Source: Pseudomonas reinekei
GTDB taxonomy: Bacteria; Pseudomonadota; Gammaproteobacteria; Pseudomonadales; Pseudomonadaceae
Direction of reading: 5' to 3'
NCBI RefSeq assembly: GCF_001945365.1
Contig: NZ_MSTQ01000006.1
Location: 62,001-126,000 of the forward strand
Length of the DNA stretch: 64,000 bases
Shown one piece after another: positions 33,668 to 43,797 of the stretch. The notes under the pieces were generated by a model. It did not search any database and was not told where the DNA came from. It saw only the letters and a program-made list of their open reading frames with translations. Each line of letters begins with the position of its first letter. Position 1 is the first letter of the stretch. The translations under genes and the position numbers were made by a program.

Positions 33668-34150
33668 TGGGCACCACCTGCGGTTTCCAGTGCGCGGGCT
33701 TTGGCCATGTGAGCGTTGTAGCGGGTGAGGCGTGTTGCGAGGCTGGAATTGGCGTGTAAAGCGGCGAGAGCCATTGCACGGTGTGCAGCGGCGCGTTTTT
33801 TGGACGGATCGATGGTGATCATTTGATGTAGCTCCCGAATCAGAGGAGCCACCACAGCCTGCCGCCAAGCAGGGATGGGTGGCGAATTGCGCAAGATTGG
33901 CGGACCGGTGATTCAGGAACCCGGCGCACCCGAAGGTGCTCCTGCGCAACTCGCCATAACGCATAATCGCGGGCACAAAAAAAGCGCCTGCAATTGAGTA
34001 TATGGCGCTGTTGCGCCTGAAATCATTCGACCCGCCAAGGTCGGTCGCTGAATTTGCAGCGACGCTCAGAGAGTAACGTCCCATTTTGGAAAGCGCAACT
34101 GCGCAGAAAGCTTGTGCATTTTTCCGATGCGGCATAACTTGTTTGGGCAT
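33386..34150 (-). CDS. Ash-like protein of the P4 immunity region
   Basis: Frame starting MPKQVMPHRKNAQAFCAVAL and continuing SVAANSATDLGG, SIAGAFFVPAIMRYGELRRS and TFGCAGFLNHRS, the pattern of the phage Ash family found over the P4 immunity region. The frame has no stop between the Ash part (to about 33840) and the DUF3077-like gene at 33667, so it could make a 254-residue protein or just end up read through. The C4-type RNA is encoded in the same DNA strand within the Ash codons, so much of the sequence conservation may be for the RNA rather than protein. Confidence 0.45.
   Translation of the reverse strand: MPKQVMPHRKNAQAFCAVALSKMGRYSLSVAANSATDLGGSNDFRRNSAIYSIAGAFFVPAIMRYGELRRSTFGCAGFLNHRSANLAQFATHPCLAAGCGGSSDSGATSNDHHRSVQKTRRCTPCNGSRRFTRQFQPRNTPHPLQRSHGQSPRTGNRRWCPMNDAMYFSLPEDLLCVDSRVEAGVPIDAITCAIARADSVLTLLEDHFEGESRLANHVIAAVIWDVRGTLGLIKTLALHGDTTSIPAAQKGGVL
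33664..33822 (-). CDS. Small basic protein (52 aa)
   Basis: MITIDPSKKRAAAHRAMALA..., basic Ala-rich helices. GGGAG lies 9 bases before the ATG; overlap of 4 bases with the next gene. An upstream in-frame ATG at 33894 lacks a good ribosome site. First clearly translated small gene of the operon after the ash/C4 region. Function unknown. Confidence 0.6.
   Translation of the reverse strand: MITIDPSKKRAAAHRAMALAALHANSSLATRLTRYNAHMAKARALETAGGAQ
33977..34090 (-). ncRNA. C4/CI-type antisense RNA, copy 2
   Basis: On the minus strand, stem GTCGCTG/CAGCGAC (34045-34064) followed by an intrinsic terminator (AGCGCC, 15-base loop, GGCGCT, seven T; 33977-34009). In P4 the CI RNA is processed from the leader of the replication operon and causes early termination by base-pairing with the same leader, keeping the prophage silent. 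Position upstream of the alpha-like operon fits. 5' end approximate. Confidence 0.65.
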
Positions 34151-34196
34151 GTAGATTTACCTCAACGCCTCCGGATCGCTCCCGGGGGCGTTTTCG

Positions 34197-34538
34197 TTAG
34201 TGCAGGGTAGTGACGGGGCGGACGAGCGTGAGCCATTGCAAGTGGCTACCTTGGTCTGCGCGTTGCCGAATCTGCTGGAGCGCTTCGGGATTGCGCAGCA
34301 GGTTGGGAATTAGTTCGCGAGCGTCGTTGATCACCACGTCTGCTGGTGGCTGAACCGCAAGCAGCGTCCACTCCAGGTTCTGCCACAGCACGACCAGCAC
34401 CTGTGCGCCGGCTGCGATCGCCTGATCACGGAGCGCAAGCAAACGCTGACGACCTTTGATCTCTGCGGTAGAAGACGGAGACGCTTCAAGTGCTCCGAAA
34501 AGATCTAAGGCTTGGTGAGGTAGAAAGGTCGGAGTCAT
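34197..34538 (-). CDS. Unknown satellite protein (113 aa)
   Basis: MTPTFLPHQALDLFGALEAS... with AGGAGG 5 bases before the ATG; overlaps the stop of the upstream gene by 4 bases. Alpha/beta pattern (LLALRDQAIAAGAQVLVVLW; WTLLAVQPPADVVIND). Last gene before the C4/ash region. Not recognised. Confidence 0.65.
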   Translation of the reverse strand: MTPTFLPHQALDLFGALEASPSSTAEIKGRQRLLALRDQAIAAGAQVLVVLWQNLEWTLLAVQPPADVVINDARELIPNLLRNPEALQQIRQRADQGSHLQWLTLVRPVTTLH

Positions 34539-35143
34539 GCCGCCTCCTGCGTGCTGGTGAACAGCGGTTGCGGCGTTTCACCTTTGAGCCAAGCCAGGAT
34601 TTTGCTGTCCTCGACGCACCGTCGGCGGTGTTTTACCGCGAGCAGTTCACGCTGCTGTGCCAGGCATTCGTTCACGTAGCCGGACAGGTCCGAGGTCAAC
34701 TTCAATTCACGGTGAAGGCGTTCGCTTGCAGTTTTTTCCTCGGCAAGATCCTGCTCAGTGATGCGTTGCCACACCGCCGGATCGTTCGCGTAGCCGGCCG
34801 ACTGGTCGACCAGCCAGTAAGTGACCCAGTCGGTCAAACCCAGCGATTTCAGCTCGGCGCGGCGGCCCTCCTTCATCGCGAAATGGCCGGTGCCGTGGAT
34901 GCTGGAAAACTCCCTGCGTACCGCGTTTATGCGGATCAATTCAGGCAATTCCCATGGATTGGGTTTAAGTGGAAGGACCAGGCCATCAGGGTTGAAAAAG
35001 AAGGCCTCTTGTTCTTCCCCGTTCCAGCTCACACCCGCAATCGTGCGGTGCCGCCAGTTGATTTCCCCGGTTTGATAGAGGCGAAATCCGATGCTGTAGG
35101 AGTCGAGAAATGGCCCTTTGAATGGACTGTAGTTGCGCTTCAT
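34535..35143 (-). CDS. Unknown satellite protein (202 aa)
   Basis: MKRNYSPFKGPFLDSYSIGF..., soluble, with a WNGEEQEAFFFNPDGLVLPL segment and a charged helical C-terminal half (EEKTASERLHRELKLTSDL). Coupled by 4-base overlaps to alpA upstream and to the 113-residue gene downstream. Not recognised. Confidence 0.65.
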   Translation of the reverse strand: MKRNYSPFKGPFLDSYSIGFRLYQTGEINWRHRTIAGVSWNGEEQEAFFFNPDGLVLPLKPNPWELPELIRINAVRREFSSIHGTGHFAMKEGRRAELKSLGLTDWVTYWLVDQSAGYANDPAVWQRITEQDLAEEKTASERLHRELKLTSDLSGYVNECLAQQRELLAVKHRRRCVEDSKILAWLKGETPQPLFTSTQEAA

Positions 35144-35406
35144 GCGGCCACCTGGTCACGCGCCTCGATTCGGCTGCGTGTCCATGCCTGCACTTCGGAA
35201 AGAACCCAGGCGACAGGGGCGCCGCGTGCGTTGCTGTTGCTCAATTTGACGGGCAGGGGAAAGTTGCAGTCAGGGCGCTGCATGAGCTTGTAGATGGTTG
35301 GGCGAGCAAGGCCTACCATCGCAATGACTTCGTTGATACGAATGAGGGTTGTTGCGGGGTCGCGAGCTGGGGATTTGGTATTAATTGTTTGGATGGAAGA
35401 GGTCAT
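35140..35406 (-). CDS. alpA: AlpA-family transcriptional regulator
   Basis: 88-residue MerR-like helix-turn-helix protein: LIRINEVIAMVGLARPTIYKLM is the HTH, followed by FPLPVKL...APVAWVLSEVQAW, the AlpA signature. AlpA proteins activate integrase/excision or replication genes in P4-like elements. It is the first gene of the overlapping set running down to 34197. Start at MTSSIQ; an upstream in-frame Met at 35436 is less likely. Confidence 0.88.
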   Translation of the reverse strand: MTSSIQTINTKSPARDPATTLIRINEVIAMVGLARPTIYKLMQRPDCNFPLPVKLSNSNARGAPVAWVLSEVQAWTRSRIEARDQVAA

Positions 35407-35484
35407 AGTCGTGCCTATATGGTGAGAGACAGGCACAGACTAGAGAGGGGAAAAAAAGCAAACACGGTTTGCTTTTAATGAAAT

Positions 35485-36405
35485 TTATCGAGGTAAGTAT
35501 CCACCCATGATCAGGTATTTTTTGACGGTAGGCTCAGACGCTATGCCCTCCTGTTCGACTAATGCTTTTTTCAGCTCCCGCTCTGAAATCGTAGGATTGG
35601 CCAAAATGTGACGATCAGCTGCCTTACAAACGCGCTCGCGGAGATCCGCTGCATTCTGCTGCTTTACCGACTCCGGCTTCCTATTGGCCTTACCCGCCGC
35701 CGCGCCTCTTTGCGAGGCTTTGGCGGAAAACGCTTTACTCAGCGCCTCGTTTAGAAAGCTGGCCACATTGAAGTTACCCCTCGATACGTCGATGTCCTCA
35801 ACTTGTCTGTAGAGGCTCGCCAGCATGATCGCCTTGTCGGCATTGCCCATGAATGTGCGGAAGGATTCACGAGCGTCAATTTCCCCGCCTGGATCCTTTA
35901 GTCGCTCCTTTTCGGCCAGTGCGCAATATTTCTTGGGGTCTGTTACTTGCATTTGGGCTATGAGGTCTGCGTCCAGGTCGAAGACGTAGAGTTCCGTTTC
36001 AAAGAGCCAGTTGGCGAGAACTTGAACCGCTTGAATGCTCTGCACGAGGGTGTAAGTCGCCACGAGTTGCGAGTCCGCAGCGTTGCGATCAATGCTATGA
36101 AACCGTCGTATGACACTCGGCAGTGAGGCTGCATCGGCGTAGCTGGCATGTTCCTCGATCTCGTCGCGTAGTCGAAACATCGTAGCGACCACCGACCCTG
36201 CTCGATCAGGATAACGGCCATCCTCAAGCCAGAATGAGGTGGCGTAATTGGCCAGCTCCAGCGCCTCTTTGAAATGCTCGCGAAACGGCGAATACAACGC
36301 TAACTCACGCACGGCCTGTTCGATGTCGTCTAGTTCCCACAGCAAATTACTGACATCGAAGCCAGCAATCTCCAGGCGGCCAATCGGCATATTCTCATCG
36401 TCCAT
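35485..36405 (-). CDS. Unknown satellite protein with C-terminal helix-turn-helix-like end (306 aa)
   Basis: MDDENMPIGRLEIAGFDVSN..., an acidic helical N-terminal 190 residues, then a basic linker (SQRGAAAGKANRKPESVK) and a C-terminal part NPTISERELKKALVEQEGIASEPTV(KKY), split as ISERELKKAL and ASEPTVKKYL, which looks like a winged-helix reading head. It lies between alpA and the integrase gene on the same strand. A regulatory role is inferred. Confidence 0.6.
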   Translation of the reverse strand: MDDENMPIGRLEIAGFDVSNLLWELDDIEQAVRELALYSPFREHFKEALELANYATSFWLEDGRYPDRAGSVVATMFRLRDEIEEHASYADAASLPSVIRRFHSIDRNAADSQLVATYTLVQSIQAVQVLANWLFETELYVFDLDADLIAQMQVTDPKKYCALAEKERLKDPGGEIDARESFRTFMGNADKAIMLASLYRQVEDIDVSRGNFNVASFLNEALSKAFSAKASQRGAAAGKANRKPESVKQQNAADLRERVCKAADRHILANPTISERELKKALVEQEGIASEPTVKKYLIMGGYLPR

Positions 36406-36648
36406 CCACCGCCCCCTGGCCCCGCTGTGGGTAACGGATGCAGCGTTTTACGACAAGGGCTCCCTCGACCAACAGGGAGATGGCTGGGCAAGTATTGTTA
36501 CACGATTCGACCGCGTAACACGTCGTGTAGCGTTGAGAATTTTTTGGTGTAGCTCGAGATAAGTCTCTTATATTCAATAACTTACAGGTTGTCGCAACAC
36601 CTGTAACACGCGTAACACCGTTTTTTGGGGGGGAATGGATAATTGGTT
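36406..36648. promoter_or_regulatory. Regulatory gap with repeated GTGTTAC motifs
   Basis: Plus-strand GTAACAC at 36603-36609 and 36612-36618, with further variants near 36515 (CGTAACACG) and 36497 (TTGTTACACG). These are the inverse complement of the GTGTTAC motifs at 22792-22895 near the other end of the element. Probably a binding site for an element-encoded regulator or recombination factor, and the promoter of the 306-residue gene. Confidence 0.45.
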
Positions 36649-37890
36649 TCATATCACCTTTCCAAATTGGCCTTGCACGACATTGCCAACTACTAGCTCA
36701 TCAAGATGATCTGCGTACCACTGCATCATGGTTACTCGTTTTTCAAGGTATTGTGCTTTGTTGTACACCCCTGAGATGCCTTCCTCTTTGTGAGCAAGTT
36801 GCGCTTCGACGTGTTCTTTTGGCCAGCCATGTTCTCGAAGCAATGTGCTCGCGGTGTGCCGAGTGCCGTGCCCAACGAGGCGGCCTTTATAGCCAATGGT
36901 GGCGAAGACCTTATTGATCGTGTTTTCGCTAATGGTCGGATTTTTGGCTCCGACCCCGGGGAAGAGCCAACGACTGCGACCGGTTAAGCAGTGCAGCTCT
37001 TTCAGCGCTGCAACAGCTTGGTGGGGAAGGGGGCATACAAAATCCCGACGCATCTTCATCTTGGTGGCAGGCGTGGTCCAAATGGCTTTCTCAAGGTCGA
37101 ATTCCTTCCATTCAGCCAAGCGGACCATCCCAGGCCGTGATGCCGTCCATACACAAAGCCATGCCGCAGTGCGGGCCGTCAGCCTGCTCGGGGTGTTTTT
37201 GAGTGCCAGGAGGAAATCAGCCAGTTCAGGCTCCAGCAAATGGGGATGCTGTTGAGTCTTAGGGGCTTGGGCCGCAATATCGCGAAGGCGGCTGCCCGGA
37301 TCGTTTTCAGTCAGACCTAAGCCGATGGCTCGCCCGAAGATCTGATTTATCCAGGTGCGACACTTTTCCGCCACGTTGTGTGCGTCTCGGGCTTCGATGG
37401 ATGCCTGGAGCTCTGCGCAATCGGTACGGGTGATTTCGTCTAAAGGCTTGTCTCCCAGTGCTGGAAGTATGTCCTTGTCGAGGTAGGTGCGGATTTTGTT
37501 CAGGGTGGAGGATGCGAGACCCTTTTCCTCTTTCGCCCTCAGCCATGCATCAGCAGCAGCTCGAAAGGTTCGGGTTTTTGCGGCATCGATAGCAGCTTTC
37601 GCGGATCGCTTTTGTTCAAGGGGATCGGCACCGCTACTCACTACTTTGCGTAGATCGGCAGCTTTGTCTCGTGCCAACGCACCACTTACTTCCGGGTAAC
37701 CCCCGAGCCCCATCCAAGCCCAATTGCCCGCCGGACGTTTGTAGCGAAGCTGCCAGGATTTACCACCATCAGGTTTGACCCTGAAGTAGAGGCCATTTCC
37801 GTCCAGCTCCCGGTATTCCTTTGATTCCGACTCCAGTCCCGCAAGTGTTGTATCTGCGAGAGGGCGACGCTTGATGTCTGCGCGCTTCAT
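36649..37890 (-). CDS. P4-type tyrosine integrase
   Basis: 413 residues from MKRADIKRRP. The N-terminal DUF4102-type arm-binding domain has LYFRVKPDGGKSWQLRY and GLGGYPEVSGALARDKA. The catalytic domain shows the Arg in TASRPGMVRLAEW, HGTRHTAST (His-x-x-Arg), LAHKEEGI and the Tyr in VYNKAQYLEKR. It would catalyse site-specific integration into the tRNA-Leu 3' end 166 bases away. The longer frame upstream of the chosen Met is read from low-complexity sequence and is unlikely to be coding. Confidence 0.93.
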   Translation of the reverse strand: MKRADIKRRPLADTTLAGLESESKEYRELDGNGLYFRVKPDGGKSWQLRYKRPAGNWAWMGLGGYPEVSGALARDKAADLRKVVSSGADPLEQKRSAKAAIDAAKTRTFRAAADAWLRAKEEKGLASSTLNKIRTYLDKDILPALGDKPLDEITRTDCAELQASIEARDAHNVAEKCRTWINQIFGRAIGLGLTENDPGSRLRDIAAQAPKTQQHPHLLEPELADFLLALKNTPSRLTARTAAWLCVWTASRPGMVRLAEWKEFDLEKAIWTTPATKMKMRRDFVCPLPHQAVAALKELHCLTGRSRWLFPGVGAKNPTISENTINKVFATIGYKGRLVGHGTRHTASTLLREHGWPKEHVEAQLAHKEEGISGVYNKAQYLEKRVTMMQWYADHLDELVVGNVVQGQFGKVI

Positions 37891-37984
37891 CCTTGTATCC
37901 CAAAGTTCGGTATTTTTCTCAGGATACAAGCAGGGATACAGGGATACAACGGATAAGGGGATACAGAGGTAGATAGTCAGACAC

Positions 37985-38010
37985 AAAAAAACCGGCTCAA
38001 GTGGCCGGTT
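37985..38010 (-). terminator. Terminator behind tRNA-Leu supplied by the element
   Basis: On the minus strand AACCGGCCACTTGAGCCGGTT followed by seven T. It replaces the original terminator, which now lies at 21143-21172. Confidence 0.8.
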
Positions 38011-38055
38011 TCTTTGGGTCTGAGAGTCTGGTAGAGACTTTCAGATACTGCTATA

Positions 38056-38140
38056 TGGTGCCCCGAGGGAGACTCGAACTCCCACTCCTTTCGAAAACGG
38101 ATTTTGAATCCGCCGCGTCTACCAATTCCGCCATCAGGGC
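38056..38140 (-). tRNA. tRNA-Leu (anticodon CAA)
   Basis: 85-base gene with encoded CCA. Acceptor stem GCCCTGA pairs with TCGGGGC; D-arm GGCGGAATTGGTAGACGC; anticodon loop TTCAAAA in the stem GCGGA/TCCGT; long variable arm typical of Leu; T-loop GTTCGAGTC. The 3' 21 bases are the attachment site of the satellite. Confidence 0.97.
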
Positions 38141-38153
38141 TCAATGGCGGCGA

Positions 38154-38182
38154 AGTATAGAGATGAGATTACCGTCGGTCAA
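38154..38182 (-). promoter_or_regulatory. Promoter of tRNA-Leu
   Basis: On the minus strand TTGACC, 17-base spacer, TATACT, ending 14 bases before the tRNA 5' end. Confidence 0.8.
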
Positions 38183-38247
38183 TCAGGTACATAGAGAATT
38201 TTCACTATTTCGGCTAGACTTCCGGCCCCTGCTAGACGAACCCCATC

Positions 38248-40442
<2,195 letters not shown>

Positions 40443-40485
40443 GTTTCCTGACCCCAAGATTCAACATTTGCAACTGGAGTGCTAA

Positions 40486-40824
40486 ATGAGCTTTTTTATC
40501 TCTAATGCCATGGCTGACGCTGCTGCACCTGCTGCTGCGAGCCCAATGGGTGGCGGTTTCGAGTGGATTTTCCTGGTCGGCTTCCTGGTCATCTTCTACC
40601 TGATGATCTGGCGTCCACAGGCCAAGCGCGCCAAAGAGCAGAAGAACCTGCTGAGCAGCCTGCAGAAAGGCGACGAAGTTGTGACCACCGGCGGCATCGC
40701 TGGCAAGATCACCAAAGTGGCTGACGATTTCGTTGTTCTGGAAGTTTCCGACACCGTCGAAATGAAATTCCAGAAAGGCGCCATCGCCGCCACGCTGCCA
40801 AAAGGCACGCTCAAAGCGATCTAA
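40486..40824 (+). CDS. yajC: Sec translocon accessory protein YajC
   Basis: 112 residues, single membrane helix EWIFLVGFLVIFYLMIW followed by RPQAKRAKEQKNLLSSLQKG and GDEVVTTGGIAGKI, the YajC signature. Forms the SecDF-YajC complex that assists protein export. Directly upstream of secD. Confidence 0.96.
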   Translation: MSFFISNAMADAAAPAAASPMGGGFEWIFLVGFLVIFYLMIWRPQAKRAKEQKNLLSSLQKGDEVVTTGGIAGKITKVADDFVVLEVSDTVEMKFQKGAIAATLPKGTLKAI

Positions 40825-40848
40825 GTTTCAACTTCATATTCAATCGAC

Positions 40849-40867
40849 GGGGCGCGCAAGGCGCCCC
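40849..40867. other. Hairpin between yajC and secD
   Basis: GGGGCGC, loop GCAAG, GCGCCCC, without a T-run. May tune expression between the two genes or stabilise mRNA ends. Confidence 0.5.
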
Positions 40868-40888
40868 GCGTCATAAACGGGCGGCGTG

Positions 40889-42754
40889 ATGCTGAACAAA
40901 TATCCTCTGTGGAAATACATTCTGATCCTGGCGGTGCTGGCGGTCGGTCTGATTTATTCCGCTCCCAATCTTTATCCTGATGACCCGGCCATTCAGGTCA
41001 GCGGTGCAAGCACGGCGCTGCAGGTCAATCAGGCTGATCTGGATCGTGTGAGTGCTGCGCTCAAGGAATCCGGGATCAACGTCAAGGCTGCCACGCTGGC
41101 AGAGGGCGGCAAGGGGGGTCTGATTCGCCTGACCAAGGCTGAAGACCAGTTGCCGGCCAAAGACGTCGTGCGCAAGGCATTGGGTGATGACTACGTCGTC
41201 GCGCTGAACCTGGCGCAAACCACCCCGCCATGGCTGCGCAACCTCGCTGCGCACCCGATGAAGCTGGGTCTGGACTTGTCCGGTGGTGTGCACTTCCTGC
41301 TGGAAGTGGACATGGACAAAGCCCTCGACGCACGCCTGAAAGTCTACGAAGGCGACGTCAAGAGCCTGCTGCGTAAAGAGAAACTGCGCTATCGCAGCCT
41401 GCCGCAGCTCGATGGCGCCATTCAGCTGGGCTTCACTGATGAAGCTGCCCGCGAACAGGCCCGCAGCCTGATCCGCAAGAATTTCAACGATTTCGACATT
41501 GTTCCGGCCGACCTCAATGGCCAGCCGGTACTGCGTCTGGCGATGACCCCGGCCAAGCTGGCGGAAATCCGCGAATACTCCATCAAGCAGAACTTGACCA
41601 CGGTGCGTAACCGCGTCAACGAGCTGGGTGTTGCCGAACCGATCGTCCAGCGTCAGGGCGCCAATCGCATCGTGGTTGAGCTGCCGGGCGTGCAGGACAC
41701 CGCCGAAGCCAAGCGTATTCTCGGCAAGACGGCCAACCTTGAGTTCCGTCTGGCGGCTGAGCCTGGCGCTTCGAAAGCCACTTCCGAAACTTTCGAGTTC
41801 CGCGAGGGCAATCGTTCGGCGCAGATCGAGCGTGGCCTGATCATCACGGGTGACCAGGTCACCGACGCCAAGGCTGGCTTCGACGAGCACGGCAGGCCGG
41901 AAGTGAACATTCGTCTGGATGGTCACGGCGGTGAGCTGATGAGCCGTGCGACCCGTTCGAACGTTGGTCGCAGCATGGCGGTGATCTTCATCGAGCAGCG
42001 TCCGGTGACCACTTACACCAAACAAGTGGTCAACGGCGTCGAGAAAGACGTGCCGGTTCAGACTTTCAAGGAAGAGAAGAAGATCATCAGCCTGGCGACC
42101 ATTCAGTCGCCGCTGGGTGCGCAGTTCCGCATCACCGGCCTGAACGGCCAGGGCGAATCGTCCGAACTGGCGCTGCTGCTGCGTGCCGGTGGTCTGGCTG
42201 CACCGATGTACTTCGCTGAAGAGCGCACCATCGGCCCGAGCCTGGGTGCGGACAACATCACCAAAGGTATCGATGCATCGCTGTGGGGCATGCTGTTCGT
42301 CTCGCTGTTCATCATCGCCATCTACCGCTTCTTCGGCATCATCGCCACCGTCGCTCTGGCGGTGAACATGGTAATGCTGCTGGCCTTGATGTCGCTGTTG
42401 GGTGCAACGCTGACCCTCCCGGGTATCGCCGGTATTGTGTTGACCATGGGTATGGCGGTCGACGCCAACGTGCTGATCTTCTCGCGGATTCGTGAAGAGA
42501 TCGCTGCAGGCATGACCATCCAGCGGGCAATCAACGAAGGCTTCGGCCGGGCATTCACCGCGATTCTCGACGCCAACCTGACCACCTTGCTGGTCGGTGG
42601 CATCCTCTTTGCCATGGGCACCGGCCCGGTGAAGGGCTTCGCAGTGACCATGTCCCTCGGGATCTTTACCTCGATGTTCACGGCCATCATGGTGACCCGC
42701 GCGATGGTCAACCTGATCTTCGGCGGTCGTGACTTCAAGAAGTTGTGGATTTAA
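40889..42754 (+). CDS. secD: Protein translocase subunit SecD
   Basis: 621-residue inner-membrane protein with an N-terminal helix (KYILILAVLAVGLIYSAPN), a large periplasmic domain (GLDLSGGVHFLLEVDMDKAL near its start) and five C-terminal helices with GIAGIVLTMGMAVDANVLIF. Uses the proton gradient to pull exported proteins through. ATG 40889 taken as start (MLNKYPLWKY); a GTG one codon earlier is in frame. Confidence 0.97.
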   Translation: MLNKYPLWKYILILAVLAVGLIYSAPNLYPDDPAIQVSGASTALQVNQADLDRVSAALKESGINVKAATLAEGGKGGLIRLTKAEDQLPAKDVVRKALGDDYVVALNLAQTTPPWLRNLAAHPMKLGLDLSGGVHFLLEVDMDKALDARLKVYEGDVKSLLRKEKLRYRSLPQLDGAIQLGFTDEAAREQARSLIRKNFNDFDIVPADLNGQPVLRLAMTPAKLAEIREYSIKQNLTTVRNRVNELGVAEPIVQRQGANRIVVELPGVQDTAEAKRILGKTANLEFRLAAEPGASKATSETFEFREGNRSAQIERGLIITGDQVTDAKAGFDEHGRPEVNIRLDGHGGELMSRATRSNVGRSMAVIFIEQRPVTTYTKQVVNGVEKDVPVQTFKEEKKIISLATIQSPLGAQFRITGLNGQGESSELALLLRAGGLAAPMYFAEERTIGPSLGADNITKGIDASLWGMLFVSLFIIAIYRFFGIIATVALAVNMVMLLALMSLLGATLTLPGIAGIVLTMGMAVDANVLIFSRIREEIAAGMTIQRAINEGFGRAFTAILDANLTTLLVGGILFAMGTGPVKGFAVTMSLGIFTSMFTAIMVTRAMVNLIFGGRDFKKLWI

Positions 42755-42763
42755 GGGGCTGCC

Positions 42764-43678
42764 ATGTTACGTACAATCAACTTCATGGGCGTTCGCAACG
42801 TTGCGTTCGGCGTCACATTGTTCCTCACGCTGCTGGCCTTGTTCAGCGTAGCGACCAAGGGCATGAACTGGGGCCTGGACTTCACCGGTGGTACGCTCAT
42901 CGAGCTGACCTACGAGCGTCCGGCCGATGTCACCAAGGTGCGCGAGCAGTTGGTAACCGCCGGTTATCACGACGCCATCGTGCAGAACTTCGGTGCGACC
43001 ACCGACCTGCTGGTGCGTATGCCTGGCGAAGACCCGCAACTGGGTCAGATGGTAGCCGAAGCCTTGCAGAAGGTCGGCGGCGAGAACCCGGCGACGGTCA
43101 AGCGCGTCGAGTTTGTCGGCCCGCAGGTCGGTGAAGAGCTGCGCGACCAGGGCGGCCTCGGCATGCTGATGGCGCTGGGCGGCATCCTGATCTACCTGGC
43201 TTTCCGCTTTCAGTGGAAGTTTGCAGTCGGTGCCATCGTTTCCCTGATCCACGACGTGATCGTGACCATCGGTATCCTGTCGTTCTTCCAGATCACCTTC
43301 GACCTGACGGTGCTGGCGGCGGTACTGGCGATCATCGGTTACTCGCTCAACGACACCATCGTGGTATTCGACCGGGTTCGTGAGAACTTCCGGGTGCTGC
43401 GCAAGGCCAGCCTGATCGAGAACATCAACATCTCGACCACGCAAACCCTGCTGCGGACCATGGCGACCTCGATTTCCACGTTGCTGGCGATCGCGGCGCT
43501 GCTGTTCTTCGGTGGCGATAACCTGTTCGGCTTCTCCATCGCCCTGTTCATCGGTGTGCTGGCGGGTACTTACTCGTCGATCTACATCGCGAACGTGGTG
43601 CTGATCTGGCTGAACCTGAGCACTGAAGACCTGATTCCTCCGGCGAATACCGAGAAGGAAGTCGACGACCGTCCTTGA
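42764..43678 (+). CDS. secF: Protein translocase subunit SecF
   Basis: 304 residues, six helices, LDFTGGTLIELTYERP near the N-terminus and IIGYSLNDTIVVFDRVREN in the conserved core. Partner of SecD, starting 9 bases after it with AAGGGG as ribosome site. A strong terminator follows. Confidence 0.97.
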   Translation: MLRTINFMGVRNVAFGVTLFLTLLALFSVATKGMNWGLDFTGGTLIELTYERPADVTKVREQLVTAGYHDAIVQNFGATTDLLVRMPGEDPQLGQMVAEALQKVGGENPATVKRVEFVGPQVGEELRDQGGLGMLMALGGILIYLAFRFQWKFAVGAIVSLIHDVIVTIGILSFFQITFDLTVLAAVLAIIGYSLNDTIVVFDRVRENFRVLRKASLIENINISTTQTLLRTMATSISTLLAIAALLFFGGDNLFGFSIALFIGVLAGTYSSIYIANVVLIWLNLSTEDLIPPANTEKEVDDRP

Positions 43679-43710
43679 AGGAAGTTTCCTCAAGCGATGT
43701 AGTCTAAAAA

Positions 43711-43738
43711 GGCGCGAGTTGAACTCGCGCCTTTTTTT
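43711..43738 (+). terminator. Terminator of the queA-secF cluster
   Basis: GGCGCGAGTTGAACTCGCGCC followed by seven T. Preceded by an A-run, so it may also work on the other strand. Confidence 0.9.
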
Positions 43739-43797
43739 ATGCTCCAAGGCTGGGAGAAGCGCGGACATGTTCCGCGGGTGATGGTCAGGAGGTTCAT

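Larger units (their letters stand above)
21181..38076. mobile_element. P4-like satellite/integrative element in tRNA-Leu (about 16.9 kb)
   Basis: Bounded by imperfect direct repeats of the tRNA-Leu 3' end: TGGTGCCCGAGGGAGACTCG at 21181-21200, and the same sequence with one extra C at 38056-38076. The integrase gene lies 166 bases from the tRNA end. Inside are AlpA, a TOPRIM/DUF927 primase-helicase, ash with a C4-type RNA and DUF3077 genes: the replication/immunity kit of P4-like satellites, without any capsid or tail genes. Cargo toward the left end includes a NACHT protein, a GIY-YIG protein and a repeat protein. Confidence 0.85.
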
